From: Paludibacterium sp. B53371
Lineage (GTDB): Bacteria; Pseudomonadota; Gammaproteobacteria; Burkholderiales; Chromobacteriaceae
NCBI RefSeq assembly: GCF_018802765.1
Contig: NZ_CP069163.1
Location: forward strand, 2,924,311 to 2,988,310
Reading direction: 5' to 3'
DNA: 64,000 bases
Of the stretch, positions 8,990 to 17,562 are shown one piece after another. The position numbers were made by a program, and so were the translations under genes. The notes under the pieces are model-generated. The model had not been told where the DNA came from, searched no databases, and worked only from the letters and a program-made list of their open reading frames with translations. Numbering within the stretch: position 1 is the stretch's first letter; every line of letters begins with the position of its first letter.

Positions 8990-10102
8990 TCAAGCGTCCC
9001 CATCACGCTTGCACGAAGCGCGCACCAGCCAGCGCGGCGTTTTAAATCGAATGATCATGCGATAGAGTGCGAGGTAAAGCAGGACAAACAGCAGCACACA
9101 CACCATCAAAACCGGTGTGCTCTGCCAGAACAGCATGGCAGGCGCAATCGACAATGCGGTCAGACCCCACAGATAAGGAGCGGTCATGCTATTACGGCGA
9201 GTGAGGTGCTCGGCTTCGCGGGAGCCGACCATCCACAGTACCAATCGTTTGTACACGAGCATATGTAAATGCAAGCCATCAGGTACGCCAGGGGACATGC
9301 CACGCAACACTTTTTTGCGGTAAATAGAGTACAACGTCTCAAAAACCGGATACACAACACATAGCAAAGGAAACCATGGAGAGACTTGTGCATTGCGAGC
9401 CACAAGCAGAACCGAAACTTCCGCAATCAGGAAGCCTACTAAATAAGCACCACCATCACCCGCAAAGATCAATCCACGCGGGTAATTCAACAGCAAGAAT
9501 CCCAGTAAAGCGCCACAAGCAGAAGCACTGATTGATAAGAGGAGAGAGTCACCTACCTTAAATGAGACATAACCCAGTGCAATGAAGATCAACATTGAAA
9601 CCATACCAGACAAACCATTATAGCCATCAATGATATTTATTGAATGTGCTACACCGCCTACAGCAATCATAGTAAACAGAATTGCGACGATCGGGAACTT
9701 CAATAAGAGCCCGTCAACCAATGGCAATCCAAGGCGTCCAATCACCGCATGAAAAACCAGAATTCCAAGCAAAGCTGCGGCCAAGGTTGCACCTAGCCTG
9801 GTCTTCACACCCACCCCTTTAGTGATATCTTCGACGAGACCCGCCACAAAAGCAGGCAAGGCCACTAGAAGAATTTCTATACCAAGCAGATCTCTTTGCA
9901 GCCAGAACATTAAGCCACTACCGACCAACAGCCCGAGAAAAATTGGCACGCCACCAATTCTAGGCACTGGGGTTGCATGGAATTTCTGGACGCCCTGTAA
10001 ATCATTATCAGCAGAAAACTGAGCATGCAGATGCTGATAGCGGATTAACAAGACAGCAGAAATAAAAGCACACAACATCGACATCAATAAAATAAGCAAC
10101 AT
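8990..10102 (-). CDS. Undecaprenyl-phosphate sugar-1-phosphate transferase, WecA/WbpL type
   Basis: Polytopic inner-membrane enzyme that starts polysaccharide repeat synthesis by moving an N-acetylhexosamine-1-phosphate from its UDP-sugar to undecaprenyl phosphate. The 370 residues form about ten to eleven transmembrane helices. Family motifs are HATPVPRIGGVPI near residue 43, an acidic loop GLVEDITKGVGVKTRLG near 88-104 (here ED rather than DD), NIIDGYNGLSGMVS around 156-169, and FAGDGGAYLVGF near 213-224. The HLHMLVYKRL segment is the cytoplasmic His-containing loop. Family is clear; the sugar specificity (GlcNAc, FucNAc, QuiNAc) cannot be decided by eye. It reads away from the rest of the locus. 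Confidence 0.88.
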   Translation of the reverse strand: MLLILLMSMLCAFISAVLLIRYQHLHAQFSADNDLQGVQKFHATPVPRIGGVPIFLGLLVGSGLMFWLQRDLLGIEILLVALPAFVAGLVEDITKGVGVKTRLGATLAAALLGILVFHAVIGRLGLPLVDGLLLKFPIVAILFTMIAVGGVAHSINIIDGYNGLSGMVSMLIFIALGYVSFKVGDSLLLSISASACGALLGFLLLNYPRGLIFAGDGGAYLVGFLIAEVSVLLVARNAQVSPWFPLLCVVYPVFETLYSIYRKKVLRGMSPGVPDGLHLHMLVYKRLVLWMVGSREAEHLTRRNSMTAPYLWGLTALSIAPAMLFWQSTPVLMVCVLLFVLLYLALYRMIIRFKTPRWLVRASCKRDGDA

Positions 10103-10465
10103 AGAGTAGTGTTTTCATCCAGGCGAAAAACAGATACTTGAGAGGCACAGACGACTATCAAAGCCTACCTCACAATGCTCCAACCAGCAACGAGATGCCC
10201 TCATTAAAGCCCCTCTGGATTGCTTCCTTCACAGCAAAGATACTCCATTGTCATTGATTTATGGTATGACGCCAAGGTGAAATGAGGATCACCCGGCATA
10301 CGTGGGCCCCAAAACCACGCTCACAGCGCATTACAGATCAATCTCTCCATCAGGAAGTCGCATGCCATATCGGAAAATAGCCTGTACCACAGGCCGGTCT
10401 GTAGCCGTTGCGGAAAGAGAAACTAGAGGAGACCGTCAAACCCAAGCAATGCATACCATCCCACC
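10103..10465. other. Intergenic region with no recognisable gene
   Basis: About 360 bases between the WecA-like gene and the IS relic. I see no plausible long open frame, tRNA or clear hairpin. It must contain the promoter of the WecA-like gene, but no convincing -35/-10 pair stands out. It may be decayed sequence trapped between the conserved edge of the locus and the IS zone. Confidence 0.5.
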
Positions 10466-10868
10466 GACATCCCCCTGTATTCAGTAGCAGAGGGCTTTAG
10501 AGTCCGAGGGTAATTTAACTGATTTTCCGGTGAGTGACTTGGCGTAAGCTGCTGGGGTCAATCCACCAAGGACTTTCTTGGGCCTTTCATCGTTGCATTC
10601 CCTGCGCCAGGCTTCGATAACGACCTGGGCATGGCGTAGGCTAGTGAACCAGTGTTCGTTTAGGCATTCATCGCGGAAACGCCCGTTAAACGATTCGATA
10701 TACGCGTTCTGATTGGGCTTGCCGGGCTCGATCAGAAACAGTTGCACGCCACGAGCATGCACCCAGGTCAACATGGCTCGACTACAGAACTCCTTGCCGT
10801 TATCCGTCAGAATCGCTTTGCCCCCCATGTCGTCGCCAGCTGCTCCAGGATGGACGTCAGTTGCATGC
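10466..10868 (-). pseudogene. Truncated IS3-family (IS407-like) transposase relic
   Basis: The open part (10481-10828, 115 codons) is the C-terminal half of a DDE integrase: [37 protein letters not shown] and [15 protein letters not shown], with the D and final E of the DDE triad. Upstream, the frame that should continue ([17 protein letters not shown]) is shifted by one base near 10830, so there is a frameshift. All sequence before codon LTS is missing because the next IS begins at 10869. A relic 3' end probably lies near 10466. Not functional. Confidence 0.8.
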
Positions 10869-10905
10869 TGACCTGACTGCTTTTATCGGACCACTCGCCT
10901 CTAGA
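10869..10905. repeat. Left terminal inverted repeat of the IS3-family element
   Basis: TGACCTG...CGGACCACTCG..TCTAGA; the match to the opposite end needs one gap. It overlaps the orfB stop codon. Confidence 0.78.
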
Positions 10906-11752
10906 AATTCATGCCCCAAGGTTGCGTAGTCATCTCCGACTTCCGACGAAACTCCATCGGTGTCAGGTACTGCAAACTCGAATGCGGGCGCACTTCATTG
11001 TAATGAACGCGCCAGTCTTCGATCACGATTCTGGCTTCAATTCGGTTCCGGAACCACTCCATCGCCAGACACTCATCGCGAAATTTCCCGTTGAAGCTTT
11101 CATTCGTACCGTTTTGCCACGGTTTGCCGGGTTCAATGAGCGTCGATTCAATCCGCTCCTCCATCGCCCATTTCAATAACGCCTCACTGACAAATTCAGG
11201 GCCATTGTCTGATCGGATGTAGCGTGGCGCGCCATGGATACTGATCAACCGGCTCAGTACGTCGATGACACGTTTTGACCGGATCGATCCGGCGACATCA
11301 ATGGCCAGACATTCCCGCGTGTATTCGTCGATCACCGTCAGGCATTTGATCTGCTGACCATTGGCACAGGCATCAAACACAAAGTCATAGCACCACACGC
11401 TGTTTCTACTGGCGGGCGCATGGGGCCGTGGCCGGCTGCCGGCTACGCGGCGCCGACGCCGTTTCCTGGGCACTTGCAGTCCGGCCTGCGCCCATAGCGC
11501 GACACAGCGATCCCGGCCAATCACGATCCCTTCTCTTTGCAGGAAGACACGAATGCGCCGCGAACCAAAGCGGGGGTACTGCCCCGCTAACAACCGCATC
11601 GATTCGATGACCGGCGCGTTCTTGCGCCGCATCTTGGGCTCGTAGTGCAAGGTCGAACGGCTGATCTGCATCAGCGCACACGCCTGCCGCTGGCTGAGCC
11701 CTCGCTCAATGGCATAGTGAGCTTGGGTCCGGCGGACCTGTGCGCTCACCAT
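10901..11752 (-). CDS. IS3-family transposase OrfB (DDE integrase)
   Basis: Catalytic half of the transposase, 283 residues. An N-terminal HTH-like region (ERGLSQRQACALMQISRSTL) precedes an rve integrase core with the DDE residues in WCYDFVFDACANG, YIRSDNGPEFVSE and NESFNGKFRDECL. The ATG at 11752 overlaps the orfA end, and an A7 run (11752-11758) at the junction, in phase A AAA AAA, is a typical -1 programmed-frameshift site that would give an OrfAB fusion. Confidence 0.92.
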   Translation of the reverse strand: MVSAQVRRTQAHYAIERGLSQRQACALMQISRSTLHYEPKMRRKNAPVIESMRLLAGQYPRFGSRRIRVFLQREGIVIGRDRCVALWAQAGLQVPRKRRRRRVAGSRPRPHAPASRNSVWCYDFVFDACANGQQIKCLTVIDEYTRECLAIDVAGSIRSKRVIDVLSRLISIHGAPRYIRSDNGPEFVSEALLKWAMEERIESTLIEPGKPWQNGTNESFNGKFRDECLAMEWFRNRIEARIVIEDWRVHYNEVRPHSSLQYLTPMEFRRKSEMTTQPWGMNF

Positions 11753-12009
11753 TTTTTTGCGACAATTTCCTTCATCACTTCGATTTCGAGATCGCGTTCC
11801 GCCACCAACTTCTTCAGGCGGGTATTCTCGGCTTCGAGCGCCTTCAATCGTTTGACGTCGTCGCTGACCATCTCGTCAAACCGTTTACGCCAGGCGTAGA
11901 TCGATGCCTCGCTGACGCCATGGCGCTTGGCCACTTCGGTGATCGGAGCACGATCCGCTTCACGCAAGATCCTGACGATTTGTTCGTCGCTGTACCGGCT
12001 CTTCTTCAT
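11746..12009 (-). CDS. IS3-family transposase OrfA (helix-turn-helix)
   Basis: DNA-binding half of the transposase, 87 residues. The HTH (YSDEQIVRILREAD and EVAKRHGVSEASIYAWRKRF) is followed by a leucine-zipper-like coil (RLKALEAENTRLKKLVAERD) used for multimerisation. It ends KKW-stop just after the A7 slippery run, overlapping orfB by seven bases. Confidence 0.92.
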   Translation of the reverse strand: MKKSRYSDEQIVRILREADRAPITEVAKRHGVSEASIYAWRKRFDEMVSDDVKRLKALEAENTRLKKLVAERDLEIEVMKEIVAKKW

Positions 12010-12040
12010 TGCCGCACCTCAGATCTGAGGAGCCATTATC

Positions 12041-12078
12041 TCTAGATTCGATTGGTCGGAAAAACCCATGACAGGTCA
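12041..12078. repeat. Right terminal inverted repeat of the IS3-family element
   Basis: On the minus strand it begins TGACCTGTCATGGG and continues CGACCAATCGAATCTAGA, pairing with the repeat at 10869-10905. Confidence 0.78.
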
Positions 12079-12107
12079 GAGGGACGTCGTTATACATAAG
12101 AAAAACA

Positions 12108-12131
12108 TGGACAACCGGGTTCTTGTATAAT
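12108..12131 (+). promoter_or_regulatory. Possible promoter for rmlA-rmlC
   Basis: A perfect TATAAT (12126-12131) lies 67 bases before the rmlA start. The best upstream hexamer, TGGACA (12108-12113), is only 12 bases away, shorter than normal, so the -35 assignment is weak. The site starts 30 bases beyond the IS3 element, which could also supply outward transcription. Confidence 0.35.
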
Positions 12132-12198
12132 GATAAAGTCCCTCTAAGCATGAACTTGTCTATTCTAGAGAGTCCGACTCAAGGGAGTTCCACCGCTG

Positions 12199-13077
12199 AT
12201 GAGTAATATACGTAAAGGCATCATCCTGGCCGGCGGGTCTGGCACACGCCTATATCCTGCGACCCTGGCACTCAGCAAGCAGTTGATACCCATCTACGAC
12301 AAACCCATGATCTATTACCCGCTCAGCACACTGATGCTTGCCGGCATACGAGAAATACTCGTCATTTCAACACCACAGGATCTACCTCGGTTTGAGGCAT
12401 TACTCGGAGACGGGGCTCGTTGGGGATTAGACATCCAGTACAAAGTGCAACCATCGCCTGATGGTATCGCACAGGCATTCCTGCTCGGTGAGCAGTATCT
12501 CGCTGGAGCGCCATCTGCGCTCGTATTGGGTGATAACATTTTTTATGGCGATGATTTTGCCACTCTCTTGCAACACACCAATCGTCAGACGAGCGGAGCA
12601 ACAGTTTTCGCCTATCGTGTGCAAGATCCCGAACGTTACGGCGTGATCCAGTTCGACGAAAATGGCAAGGCCGTTTCAATAGAAGAAAAACCACAATTTC
12701 CCAAATCAAACTATGCCATAACCGGTTTGTATTTCTATGACGAGCACGTTTCAGACATTGCTAAATCCATTCGTCCCTCTGCGCGCGGCGAACTTGAAAT
12801 CACTGATGTCAATCTTGCCTATCTTGCTGCCGGTTCATTGGAAGTAACAACAATGGGACGTGGTTATGCGTGGCTAGACACTGGAACTCATGAATCAATG
12901 CTGGACGCCAGCCAATTTATTGCAACCATCGAAAAACGCCAGGGATTAAAAGTTGCCTGCCCAGAAGAAATATCCTACCGCATGGGCTATATATCAGCAG
13001 AACAAGTTTCTGCGTTGGCAAGCACAATGAAAAAAAACAACTATGGACAATATCTGCTTAGAATGCTAGAAGAATGA
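12199..13077 (+). CDS. rfbA: Glucose-1-phosphate thymidylyltransferase RmlA/RfbA
   Basis: First enzyme of dTDP-L-rhamnose synthesis: dTTP plus glucose-1-phosphate gives dTDP-glucose. The 292-residue length is standard. The nucleotide-binding signature [19 protein letters not shown] is at residues 5-23, followed by [30 protein letters not shown] near 113 and [20 protein letters not shown] near 158-177. It overlaps rmlC by four bases (ATGA), so the two are translationally coupled. rmlB and rmlD, the middle and last steps, are not next to it but at 46 kb. Confidence 0.97.
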   Translation: MSNIRKGIILAGGSGTRLYPATLALSKQLIPIYDKPMIYYPLSTLMLAGIREILVISTPQDLPRFEALLGDGARWGLDIQYKVQPSPDGIAQAFLLGEQYLAGAPSALVLGDNIFYGDDFATLLQHTNRQTSGATVFAYRVQDPERYGVIQFDENGKAVSIEEKPQFPKSNYAITGLYFYDEHVSDIAKSIRPSARGELEITDVNLAYLAAGSLEVTTMGRGYAWLDTGTHESMLDASQFIATIEKRQGLKVACPEEISYRMGYISAEQVSALASTMKKNNYGQYLLRMLEE

Positions 13078-13640
13078 CAATGCGAGCCATTGACACCCCC
13101 TTGGATGGTTTGAAAATTATTGAACCCGTTATCTTTGAAGATGATCGTGGATTTTTCTTTGAAAGTTTTAATCAAAAAGATTTTTGCAATGCCATAAACA
13201 GGGAAATTACCTTCGTCCAAGATAATCATTCTAAGTCAAAAAAAGGGGTATTGCGTGGTTTGCATTTCCAGACCCCCCCCTTTGCACAGGGTAAGCTAGT
13301 ACGCGTCATCGAGGGAGAGGCATTTGATGTTGCTGTTGACATTAGACCTGACTCGAAAACTTTTGGCCGATGGTATGGGCTAAATCTCTCCGAAAAAAAC
13401 AAGCTACAACTATGGATACCAGAGGGCTTCGCCCACGGCTTCTTAGCCCTAACAGAAACCGTTGAGCTCATATATAAAACCACCAATTACTGGGTCAATA
13501 CGGCAGAAAAAACAATACATTGGAAAGATTCAGACATTTGTGTTGAATGGCCACTAACCGAAGCACCCATTTTATCGATTAAAGACCAGCAGGGTATCCG
13601 TCTGAAAGAAATTATCAGATCGACCACCTCCAACTCATAG
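13074..13640 (+). CDS. rfbC: dTDP-4-dehydrorhamnose 3,5-epimerase RmlC/RfbC
   Basis: Third enzyme of dTDP-L-rhamnose synthesis, a cupin-fold epimerase. The 188-residue protein carries the signature [15 protein letters not shown], the catalytic-region [18 protein letters not shown] (with the active-site His) and [13 protein letters not shown]. The start overlaps the rmlA stop. Downstream the coding direction continues only after the IS zone, so this two-gene unit may have been cut off from a longer original operon. Confidence 0.96.
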   Translation: MTMRAIDTPLDGLKIIEPVIFEDDRGFFFESFNQKDFCNAINREITFVQDNHSKSKKGVLRGLHFQTPPFAQGKLVRVIEGEAFDVAVDIRPDSKTFGRWYGLNLSEKNKLQLWIPEGFAHGFLALTETVELIYKTTNYWVNTAEKTIHWKDSDICVEWPLTEAPILSIKDQQGIRLKEIIRSTTSNS

Positions 13641-13871
13641 AACGTCATCACTTTCAAAAAGTGGGCCTCACAGATTCGTCCGCCCGATCAGGAGAAGGGT
13701 CACGTGGAGCAACACGAGCCCCGTAGTGAGTCATCTAATAATGAAGCACGGCTGTAAATAAATCACCGCACCAAGCCCCTTTCATCCCATGACACTATCT
13801 AACGGCCCAAAGAGAAGGCCAATGTCACAGCGAGAGGACTTAATTGTATAAATCATAAAAAGGGCAAACTG

Positions 13872-13883
13872 CCCCCCCCCCCC
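13872..13883. repeat. C12 homopolymer tract
   Basis: Twelve consecutive C residues lie just beyond the C-terminal end of the IS5-family relic. Tracts of this length slip in replication, but no intact gene or promoter here would be switched by it. Confidence 0.85.
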
Positions 13884-13961
13884 GGAGGGCCTGATACCAT
13901 GCGGACCGTCTGCGTCCTGCCCAAGGCTGTATAACAATTCAAAGTCGCAACCCAGATTTGA

Positions 13962-13966
13962 AGCAC
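13962..13966. repeat. Target-site duplication AGCAC, left copy
   Basis: AGCAC directly abuts the left end of the IS2-group element and recurs at 15294-15298. Five bases is the usual duplication for this group. Confidence 0.88.
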
Positions 13967-14030
13967 TGGACGAGCCCCCTGAAACATAGGACACCGATTC
14001 CCGCTTAGAATAAGGGATAGGTTTAAGGCT

Positions 14031-14420
14031 ATGTTTATGACTAACACCAACAACAAGACAGACGTGCTCGGACCCGAGCGTCGTCGCCGCTGGAGCATCG
14101 AGGAGAAGCAGGCCATCGTTGCCGAGAGCTTCATGCCCGGCCAGTCGGTTTCCCTCGTTGCCCGCCGTCATGGGCTCAATCCCAATCAGCTGTTCAAGTG
14201 GCGCAAGCTTTATCAGGAAGGCAGCCTATCGGCGATTGCCGCGGGAGAAGAAGTCGTGCCCGCCTCTGAATTGGCTTCTGCCATCAAGCAAATACGCGAA
14301 CTACAGCGACTCCTCGGCAAGAAGACGATGGAGAACGAAATCCTCAAAGAAGCCGTGGAAATCGCCCGCGCAAAAAAGTGGATTGCGCGCTCACCCTTAT
14401 TGCCGGGGGAAGACCAGTAG
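14031..14420 (+). CDS. IS2-group transposase OrfA (helix-turn-helix)
   Basis: 129-residue regulatory/DNA-binding half. The HTH lies in [17 protein letters not shown] and [23 protein letters not shown] (about residues 18-66). A coil region ([31 protein letters not shown]) follows in residues 80-112. The in-phase heptamer A AAA AAG (14372-14378) near the end allows -1 frameshifting into orfB. An ATG at 14037 is an alternative start. Confidence 0.92.
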   Translation: MFMTNTNNKTDVLGPERRRRWSIEEKQAIVAESFMPGQSVSLVARRHGLNPNQLFKWRKLYQEGSLSAIAAGEEVVPASELASAIKQIRELQRLLGKKTMENEILKEAVEIARAKKWIARSPLLPGEDQ

Positions 14421-15256
14421 CACCGGTCTGTACCTCGCTGGGGTTGGCGCGTTCGAATGTGATTCGCCGTGTGTCGCGTTCTGCCGATTGGCGGGATGGG
14501 CGTTCCTGTCGCTCGACCGACGATAGTGAGCTGGTCGAGGCAATTCGGGCCGCGATTTCGCCGCTGCCCAGCTACGGCTACCGCCGGACTTGGGGGGTGA
14601 TTCGCCGGCAGCGAGAGGCCGGTCACTTGCCGCCGGTCAACGTGAAGCGCGTTTATCGCGTCATGCGCCAGCATGGTCTGCTGCTTCAGCGGCGGATCAA
14701 GCAACCAGGCACCCCGCGGCGCCATGATGGTAGGGTTGCTGTTGCCGACAGTAATCGCCGCTGGTGCTCTGACGGCTTCGAATTTCGCTGCGATAACGGC
14801 GAAAAGCTGCGTGTCGTGTTTGCGGAGGACTGCTGCGACCGTGAAATCATCAGTTGGACAGCCTCGACCGGGGGCTACACGGGCGACATGGTTCGAGATG
14901 TCATGTTGGAAGCTGTTGAGAAACGCGGCATTCAGTTGGGCATCTCGCCCGAGGTGGAATGGCTGAGCGACAATGGTTCGAGTTATATTGCCGCCGACAC
15001 GCGGCTGTTTGCGCGAGAAATCGGCCTCAAGCCGTTAACCACGCCCGTCTGCAGCCCGCAGAGTAACGGCATGGCGGAAAGCATGGTCAAGACGCTGAAG
15101 CGGGACTACGTCGGCCATATGCCGAAACCGGATGCCCACACGGCCTACCGGAATCTGGCGATTGCCATTGAGCACTACAACGAGTTTCACCCGCATAGTG
15201 CGTTGAAATACCGCTCTCCACGAGAGTTTCGACGCCTGGCGGCTTCATCAACTTAA
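14378..15256 (+). CDS. IS2-group transposase OrfB (DDE integrase)
   Basis: 292-residue catalytic half. After an N-terminal [13 protein letters not shown] and [15 protein letters not shown] region (HTH_21 type), the rve core shows the DDE acidic residues in [31 protein letters not shown] and [16 protein letters not shown]. The C-terminus ([19 protein letters not shown]) is typical. The annotated start is a GTG at the frameshift site; it is probably made as an OrfAB fusion. Confidence 0.92.
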   Translation: MDCALTLIAGGRPVAPVCTSLGLARSNVIRRVSRSADWRDGRSCRSTDDSELVEAIRAAISPLPSYGYRRTWGVIRRQREAGHLPPVNVKRVYRVMRQHGLLLQRRIKQPGTPRRHDGRVAVADSNRRWCSDGFEFRCDNGEKLRVVFAEDCCDREIISWTASTGGYTGDMVRDVMLEAVEKRGIQLGISPEVEWLSDNGSSYIAADTRLFAREIGLKPLTTPVCSPQSNGMAESMVKTLKRDYVGHMPKPDAHTAYRNLAIAIEHYNEFHPHSALKYRSPREFRRLAASST

Positions 15257-15293
15257 GCGTTGATCGGTGTCCTGTTATACGGGGGCAAATCCA

Positions 15294-15298
15294 AGCAC
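15294..15298. repeat. Target-site duplication AGCAC, right copy
   Basis: Matches 13962-13966; directly follows the right inverted repeat of the IS2-group element. Confidence 0.88.
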
Positions 15299-16319
15299 CA
15301 CCACCTGTCAGTCAAAGTCGCGCGACTTGCCTCGTTCAGCCAGGAATTTGGAACCGTGCATCTCTGTTTCGACCAGGTTGCGGCGATGGTACTCACTCCA
15401 CTTTTTCCTAAGCTTTCGTCCCAGATACTTTTGGCGCAGCGACTCATTGCGAGCCCGATTGTCCTGTGAATGCCCTTTCCAGCGTCGGCCGTTTCGACAC
15501 GGCGGCATGATGGCGGCTGCCGCGCGATCTACAATCGCTATTTGACATAGAAGTGTCGTACGCCCCTCCGTGGCAACCATCTCAAGTCCATCAGCCTCCG
15601 GAATTTGTGATAGCCGCTCTGGCTGCATCGTGGCATCGCCAATTTAGAGCGTTGGTAACTTTCATTGCTCGGATTTCCTGTATCTGCGCGTTAATGCCCA
15701 GATGTAGCTTGCGTCATTGGCGGCGGTAGTCTGCGCCATGCGTTTTACCCTCCACACACCCTTTTCCACCATACTTGATGCCTATGTTATCTACCAGGAG
15801 CTGTAGGCAGCCGGCTTCTTCCATACAGAGATGAAAACCTGCAGGTCTGTCTGGGGGCGGGCAATCGCACCAAGGTCAGAAACGAACCAGTTAAGTCCGG
15901 CTAGGCATAACATACCTTCGCTCATGCCTGTGGCTTAGCGTATCGCCTGACCAAACAGGTCATGGTATGGTAGGGCATAACTGGATAGCCACTTCGCAGA
16001 AAGTGGGCTGCCTTTGCCGGCTGCAGAGGATGGGACCACCTCGTGCATGTCATTGTCCAGCCAAAGAAGGTGCTACCCACTCTGTTCGAGGGACTGGTTG
16101 TAAACCCGCCAGCAAAACCTTTGTCACTTGGCACGAAGGAGCTAGATCATGCAATCACTCAACCTGACAGACGCAAGCCATGATTTGTGCAACAAAGCCA
16201 TTACCAGAAGAAAGTCCAACGTCAGGCATTACCTCATCGTTGATTTGCTCACCGAGGGGCTTGGTAAGCCATTTCACATCCTGTAGCATCCAACTTGTAA
16301 AAACACTAAGCCCCTGTTC

Positions 16320-17360
16320 ATGAAGCCGACAACATCCTATCAACGTATCTGTGAAGAAATTGCTGAGAGTCCCCGCGACTGGTTGGTAACCGGCTCGGCT
16401 GGCTTCATCGGCAGCAACCTGGTCGAGACCCTGCTTAAGCTCAACCAACGAGTAGTTGGTCTGGACAACTTCTCCACAGGTTTTCGCCACAATCTGGAAG
16501 AAGTTAAATCACAAGTCTCGGAGGCTCAGTGGGCTCGATTTAAATTCTTCGAGGGCGATATTAGAAACCTTGATGATTGCATGCGTGCGTGTTCTGGGGT
16601 GCAGCATGTACTCCACCAAGCAGCCCTCGGCTCTGTGCCGCGCAGCATAAATGACCCCATTTTAACCAATGCGAACAATATTGATGGCTTCCTGAACATG
16701 CTCGTTGCAGCGAGAGACTCAGGTGTTTCGCATTTTGTCTTTGCTGCAAGTAGCTCTACGTACGGCGACCATCCGGGGCTACCTAAAGTTGAAGATTTGA
16801 TTGGATCCCCGCTATCTCCCTATGCAATTACCAAATATGTTAATGAACTCTATGCAGATATATTTGCGCGTTGCTATGGATTTCACTCCATTGGATTACG
16901 TTACTTCAACGTATTTGGAAAGCGCCAGGATCCAAATGGCGCATATGCAGCAGTGATTCCAAAGTGGATTTCATCTCTTATTAAAAACGAGCCTGTATAT
17001 ATCAATGGTGATGGAGAGACTAGCCGCGACTTTTGTTATATTGAGAACTGCATCCAAGCTAATATCTTGGCAGCAACTACAACCACACAGGCAGCCCAGA
17101 ATCAAATTTATAATGTTGCAGTGGGCGATTCTACCTCGCTAAATCAACTATTCAATTTATTGCAAAAAAACCTATCGAATCATTTTGACCATGTAGCAGC
17201 TATCCAGCCTGTTTATCGAAATTTTCGAGCAGGAGATGTCCGTCACTCATTGGCATCCGTTGAAAAAGCAAAAATGCTCTTGGGGTACCAACCGTCATAC
17301 AAGGTAGAAGATGGCCTCAACGAGGCGATGAAATGGTACATTGATTACCTGGATGAATGA
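16320..17360 (+). CDS. UDP-GlcNAc / UDP-GlcNAcA 4-epimerase, WbpP/TviC type
   Basis: Extended short-chain dehydrogenase of 346 residues that would interconvert UDP-GlcNAc(A) and UDP-GalNAc(A). The NAD-binding motif [17 protein letters not shown] (about 23-39) is followed by [16 protein letters not shown], which is typical of WbpP/TviC. The catalytic Ser and YxxxK lie in [15 protein letters not shown] and [37 protein letters not shown] is also diagnostic. The N-terminal extension ([21 protein letters not shown]) matches the family. Its likely partner dehydrogenase is at 36.3 kb. The gene starts just after the IS5 relic. Confidence 0.9.
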   Translation: MKPTTSYQRICEEIAESPRDWLVTGSAGFIGSNLVETLLKLNQRVVGLDNFSTGFRHNLEEVKSQVSEAQWARFKFFEGDIRNLDDCMRACSGVQHVLHQAALGSVPRSINDPILTNANNIDGFLNMLVAARDSGVSHFVFAASSSTYGDHPGLPKVEDLIGSPLSPYAITKYVNELYADIFARCYGFHSIGLRYFNVFGKRQDPNGAYAAVIPKWISSLIKNEPVYINGDGETSRDFCYIENCIQANILAATTTTQAAQNQIYNVAVGDSTSLNQLFNLLQKNLSNHFDHVAAIQPVYRNFRAGDVRHSLASVEKAKMLLGYQPSYKVEDGLNEAMKWYIDYLDE

Positions 17361-17562
17361 CTGTCCCTGCTGTTTCGTTATCCGGCCCGACCGGCTTGTT
17401 GAGCCTTGACAACAAGCAGCCTCCCTCGCGAGGGTACTAAATTGTCCTGATGTTTAACTGGTTTACCCCTTGCAGGATCAAGAATGAAACACCCCCATCC
17501 CCCATGATGGTGGGGCCGGATGCTTCTGCAGACTTCATAACGATTAAGATTGCCAATATCGA

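Larger units (their letters stand above)
10869..12078 (-). mobile_element. IS3-family insertion sequence (about 1.21 kb)
   Basis: Carries overlapping orfA and orfB with a DDE integrase core, bounded by imperfect inverted repeats that begin TGACCTG and share CGACCA/CGGACCA, TCG and TCTAGA further in. The ends are 5'-TG...CA-3', as is usual for the family. No target-site duplication is visible: ATGC lies to the left and GAGG to the right. This suggests an adjacent deletion or recombination after insertion. Both open frames look intact, so it may still be active. The right end is about 120 bases upstream of rmlA. Confidence 0.88.
13967..15293 (+). mobile_element. IS2-group (IS3 family) insertion sequence, 1327 bp
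   Basis: Bounded by inverted repeats starting TGGA, sharing GCCCCC and a perfect inner AGGACACCGAT (13967-13998 and 15263-15293). Flanked by a perfect 5-bp direct repeat AGCAC. Contains orfA and orfB joined by an A6G frameshift site. Complete ends, a perfect duplication and open frames point to a recent, probably active insertion into the IS5-family relic. Confidence 0.93.
13870..16134 (-). pseudogene. IS5-family transposase relic, split by the IS2-group element
   Basis: Two pieces, 15299-16134 (N-terminal and middle) and about 13870-13966 (C-terminal end), read as one decayed transposase once the IS2-group element and one target duplication are removed. Recognisable stretches on the minus strand are RWSHPLQPAK, then a Y-S/P-D helix region, LVDNIGIKYGGKG, KTHGADYRRQ, RKLHLGIN, AAAIMPPCRNGRRWKGHS, ARNESLRQKYLG, KWSEYHRRNLVETEMHGSK, RDFD, and, across the insertion point, QVVLQIWVATLNCYTALG. 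Several stop codons and lost motifs (for example RDFD-stop where RDFDRQV is usual) show it is dead. Confidence 0.78.

Noticed and set aside
13782-14171. Minus-strand frames through the C12 tract as possible phase-variable genes
   Set aside because: They run from an IS end through a dead IS5-family relic; the only recognisable residues are the relic's C-terminus.
17361-17562. Possible gene fragment between the 4-epimerase and the GT4 gene
   Set aside because: No open frame with recognisable similarity; only short GC-rich imperfect repeats.
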